DNA of 64,000 nucleotides from Bacteroidales bacterium (GTDB lineage Bacteria; Bacteroidota; Bacteroidia; Bacteroidales; WCHB1-69): NCBI GenBank assembly GCA_017525245.1, contig JAFXTE010000018.1, positions 1 to 64,000 of the forward strand, read 5' to 3'. Shown piece by piece: positions 62,233 to 64,000 of this stretch (position 1 is its first letter; each line of letters starts with the position of its first letter). The notes under the pieces were generated by a model. It saw only the letters and a program-made list of their open reading frames with translations, ran no database searches and was not told where the DNA came from. The position numbers and the translations under genes were made by a program.

Positions 62233-63111
62233 TGTTGGTTCCGTGTGTAACGAAACATGCGTCTCCGCTCCGAAACGTTCCTTGAGCTTCTGCTCAATAT
62301 CTGTGGCACGGGCATGCACCGTATTTAACGTCAGGTTACCGTCCATGCGGATGTGCGCCTCTATTGCGATGCGGTTGCCAATGCGCCGCGTGCGCAAATT
62401 GTGCGGATCTGTCACATCCGGGAAGGAGGTGAGAATATCCTCGATTTCGTGTTCCGTCTCTTCCGGCAACGAACATTCTGTAAGCTCACTGACACTCCTC
62501 TTGAGCAAATCGACAGCTACCTTAACCAACATAGCACCCACCACGATGGAAGCCAACGGGTCAAGAACGGTCCAGCGGTCTCCTAACAAGATAGCGCCTC
62601 CGATACCGATAGCCGCCCCCACCGATGACAACGCATCGCTGCGGTGATGCCAAGCATTAGCCATAACCGCCTGGGAATCAAGTGATTTTCCCTTACGCAT
62701 GGTGTATTGGTATAGGCTTTCTTTCACAAGGATGGAAATCAGAGCCGCCCACAAGGCGAGTCGCCCAGGTGCTTCCAAAGGCATCCCCTTGAGCCAATCC
62801 GCCAATTTCACAGCACCCGACACGATGATGCCTGTGGCAGCGGCAATCAGTGCCAACCCGACAAAAAACGTGGCCAACGTCTCGAACTTGCCGTGCCCAT
62901 AGTCATGAGACTTGTCCTGCGGCTTTGAACTGATATTGACAAAAACTATCACCATGAGGTCGGTGAGGAAATCAGACAGCGAATGCACAGCATCGGCTAT
63001 CATTGCTGCGCTGTTTCCGAGCACACCTGCGATGAATTTGAAGGTCAGCAGGGCAATGTTTCCCGCCGAACCCACCAACGTGACTTTATATATCTCCTTT
63101 TCCCGTGACAT
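62227..63111 (-). CDS. Cation diffusion facilitator (divalent metal/proton antiporter)
   Basis: A 294-residue inner-membrane exporter for zinc, iron or related metals. Six helices occupy about 1-205, with metal-binding motifs DAVHSLSDFLTD in helix 2 and HHRSDALSS in helix 5, and SHDYGHGKFETLAT between helices. The cytoplasmic ferredoxin-like domain follows (about 210-294, IEAHIRMDGNLTLNTVHARATDIE). The -7 box lies 62 bases upstream, divergent from the kinase gene. Confidence 0.95.
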   Translation of the reverse strand: MSREKEIYKVTLVGSAGNIALLTFKFIAGVLGNSAAMIADAVHSLSDFLTDLMVIVFVNISSKPQDKSHDYGHGKFETLATFFVGLALIAAATGIIVSGAVKLADWLKGMPLEAPGRLALWAALISILVKESLYQYTMRKGKSLDSQAVMANAWHHRSDALSSVGAAIGIGGAILLGDRWTVLDPLASIVVGAMLVKVAVDLLKRSVSELTECSLPEETEHEIEDILTSFPDVTDPHNLRTRRIGNRIAIEAHIRMDGNLTLNTVHARATDIEQKLKERFGAETHVSLHTEPTK

Positions 63112-63173
63112 TATGAACTAAAACTTTGACATTCACCTACAAAAGCTATTGTCTATCGCTTAAAAACAGCCTG

Positions 63174-63181
63174 CAAAAATA
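63174..63181 (-). promoter_or_regulatory. -7 box of the CDF gene
   Basis: TATTTTTG on the minus strand, 62 bases before the start codon. Confidence 0.6.
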
Positions 63182-63231
63182 CACATTTTCGGCAATGGCT
63201 TTCCTGATTTGGTTAATACGTACAATTGTTG

Positions 63232-63239
63232 TATTTTTG
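63232..63239 (+). promoter_or_regulatory. -7 box of the diacylglycerol kinase gene
   Basis: TATTTTTG, 18 bases before the ATG at 63258. Confidence 0.6.
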
Positions 63240-63257
63240 CCGTCTAAAACATGGGAT

Positions 63258-63638
63258 ATGAAAGAGGAAAAGTTCTCCATCGCCAAACGGCTGAAAAGTT
63301 TCACATACGCATTCAACGGGTTGCGTATTCTTCTTCGGGAGGAACACAATTCCAGAATCCACCTGTTTGCTACCGTGTGCGTGGTCGTGGCAGGGGTTAT
63401 ATTCCGCATATCGCAACTTGAATGGGTGGCAGTGGTGTTCGCCATCGGACTTGTGTTCGGTGGCGAGATTTTCAACTCCGCCATCGAGGACCTCGCCGAT
63501 GTCATCTGCCCAGAACGCGACGAACGCATCAAGAAAGTCAAAGATCTGTCGGCAGCGGCCGTGTTAGTGTCGGCATTCACCGCACTGATCATCGGTCTCA
63601 TAATCTTCATCCCTAAAGTTGTGGATTTCTGTCAATGA
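63258..63638 (+). CDS. Diacylglycerol/undecaprenol kinase family protein
   Basis: A 126-residue integral membrane kinase with three helices. SFTYAFNGLRILLREEHNSRIH, the catalytic segment GGEIFNSAIEDLADVICPERDERIKKVKDLSAAAVLVSA and a C-terminal hydrophobic helix are standard for the DagK family, which phosphorylates diacylglycerol or undecaprenol and recycles lipid carriers. The frame is open upstream to 63126, but the promoter box and homology place the start at 63258. Confidence 0.93.
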   Translation: MKEEKFSIAKRLKSFTYAFNGLRILLREEHNSRIHLFATVCVVVAGVIFRISQLEWVAVVFAIGLVFGGEIFNSAIEDLADVICPERDERIKKVKDLSAAAVLVSAFTALIIGLIIFIPKVVDFCQ

Positions 63639-63698
63639 ACGTCCAGTCTTCTTGACTTTGACGGCATTAAGACGGACACACGCCCTACCCTCCCGTTT

Positions 63699-63719
63699 AT
63701 TCTACATTCTTCATTATTT
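63699..63719. repeat. Short heptamer array before palindrome copy
   Basis: ATTCTAC, ATTCTTC, ATTATTT: three weak period-7 units 20 bases before the palindrome at 63740. Confidence 0.5.
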
Positions 63720-63739
63720 CGTATCTTTCCTCTGAAATT

Positions 63740-63767
63740 GTAGAGACGTTTCATGAAACGTCTCTAC
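63740..63767. repeat. GTAGAGACG palindrome copy, identical to 21813 and 32713
   Basis: A perfect 28-bp palindrome between the kinase gene and purB. Confidence 0.9.
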
Positions 63768-63807
63768 AGCGTCAATTTCATCTGTCTGTGTATATTCGTA
63801 ATTTATG

Positions 63808-63815
63808 TACATTTG
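63808..63815 (+). promoter_or_regulatory. -7 box of purB
   Basis: TACATTTG, 19 bases before the purB start codon. Confidence 0.6.
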
Positions 63816-63834
63816 CCGCGAAAATTTTACGATT

Positions 63835-64000
63835 ATGATACCCCGCTATTCGCGTCCGGAGATGAGCGCCGTCTGGACTGAGGAAAACAAATTCGGCGCC
63901 TATTTGAAAGTGGAAATCGAAGCCGCCGCCGCGTGGAGCCTACTCGGCGTGATTCCGGCTGAAGACGTTGAGAAACTGCGCACGAAGGCGACTTTCGACG
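63835..64000 (+). CDS. purB: Adenylosuccinate lyase, N-terminal part
   Basis: Fifty-five codons before the window ends. MIPRYSRPEMSAVW followed by ENKFGAYLKVEIEAAAAW and LGVIPAEDVEKL is the characteristic start of PurB, which acts twice in purine synthesis (SAICAR and adenylosuccinate cleavage). The catalytic residues lie beyond the edge. Confidence 0.92.
   Translation, partial: MIPRYSRPEMSAVWTEENKFGAYLKVEIEAAAAWSLLGVIPAEDVEKLRTKATFD

Overview
The window reads as chromosomal DNA of a member of the Bacteroidota, most likely order Bacteroidales. Evidence: almost every gene is preceded by a TAnnTTTG -7 box (25 located here) rather than a sigma70 -10 box, purine-rich ribosome sites are weak or absent, MurF and alanine racemase are fused in one protein, S46 and S9 dipeptidyl peptidases and a C10-type protein are present, and one giant secreted protein ends in a type IX secretion (T9SS) sorting domain. 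I cannot name a genus. The left edge and the purB gene at the right edge are cut by the window.

Layout. 1-0.93 kb: no supported gene; AT-rich DNA with one DnaA-box-like word, a nested palindrome and a heptamer array. 0.94-5.1 kb: rpmH, a SurA-type chaperone, MoxR ATPase, orphan sensor kinase. 5.2-8.8 kb: lipoprotein, C69 dipeptidase, small leucine-rich protein. 8.8-16 kb: murF-alr fusion, truA, beta-helix lipoprotein, DPP7. 16-21.8 kb: a 1076-residue multidomain flavo-iron-sulfur oxidoreductase and a TPP-riboswitch-controlled TonB receptor. 21.9-26.7 kb: queF-queC, recG, and the infC-rpmI-rplT operon. 26.8-32.7 kb: an envelope cluster (DUF6089-like barrel, uppS, bamA, three Skp/OmpH paralogs). 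32.9-37.3 kb: M3 peptidase, azlCD, membrane AraC-type regulator. 37.4-55.3 kb: a surface-protein island with two FISUMP-domain proteins flanking a 3032-residue C10-like T9SS protein, a chromate-transporter pair and a YhcG-type nuclease. 55.6-64 kb: small four-helix-type protein, DPP4-type peptidase, thpR, CNNM/CBS protein, tRNA-Gly, atpDC, cation diffusion facilitator, diacylglycerol kinase, start of purB.

How it fits together. Four or five peptidases (C69, S46 DPP7, S9 DPP4, M3 Dcp, plus the C10-like protein) and an AzlCD branched-chain amino-acid exporter suggest a peptide- and amino-acid-using bacterium. The bamA-skp cluster, SurA and UppS serve envelope assembly. The surface island probably makes large, variable adhesin-like proteins.

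The most unusual signals are: (1) the C10 catalytic cysteine replaced by serine in the giant T9SS protein; (2) degenerate 7- or 8-base tandem arrays that begin at or next to the stop codons of eight genes and can fill whole intergenic gaps, two of them coding the start of the TonB receptor; (3) seven copies of a GTAGAGACG...CGTCTCTAC palindrome, one holding a stop codon; (4) a low-GC nuclease gene bracketed by a duplicated promoter of about 50 bp; (5) a FISUMP domain whose interior drops abruptly from about 62% to about 40% GC while both ends stay GC-rich.
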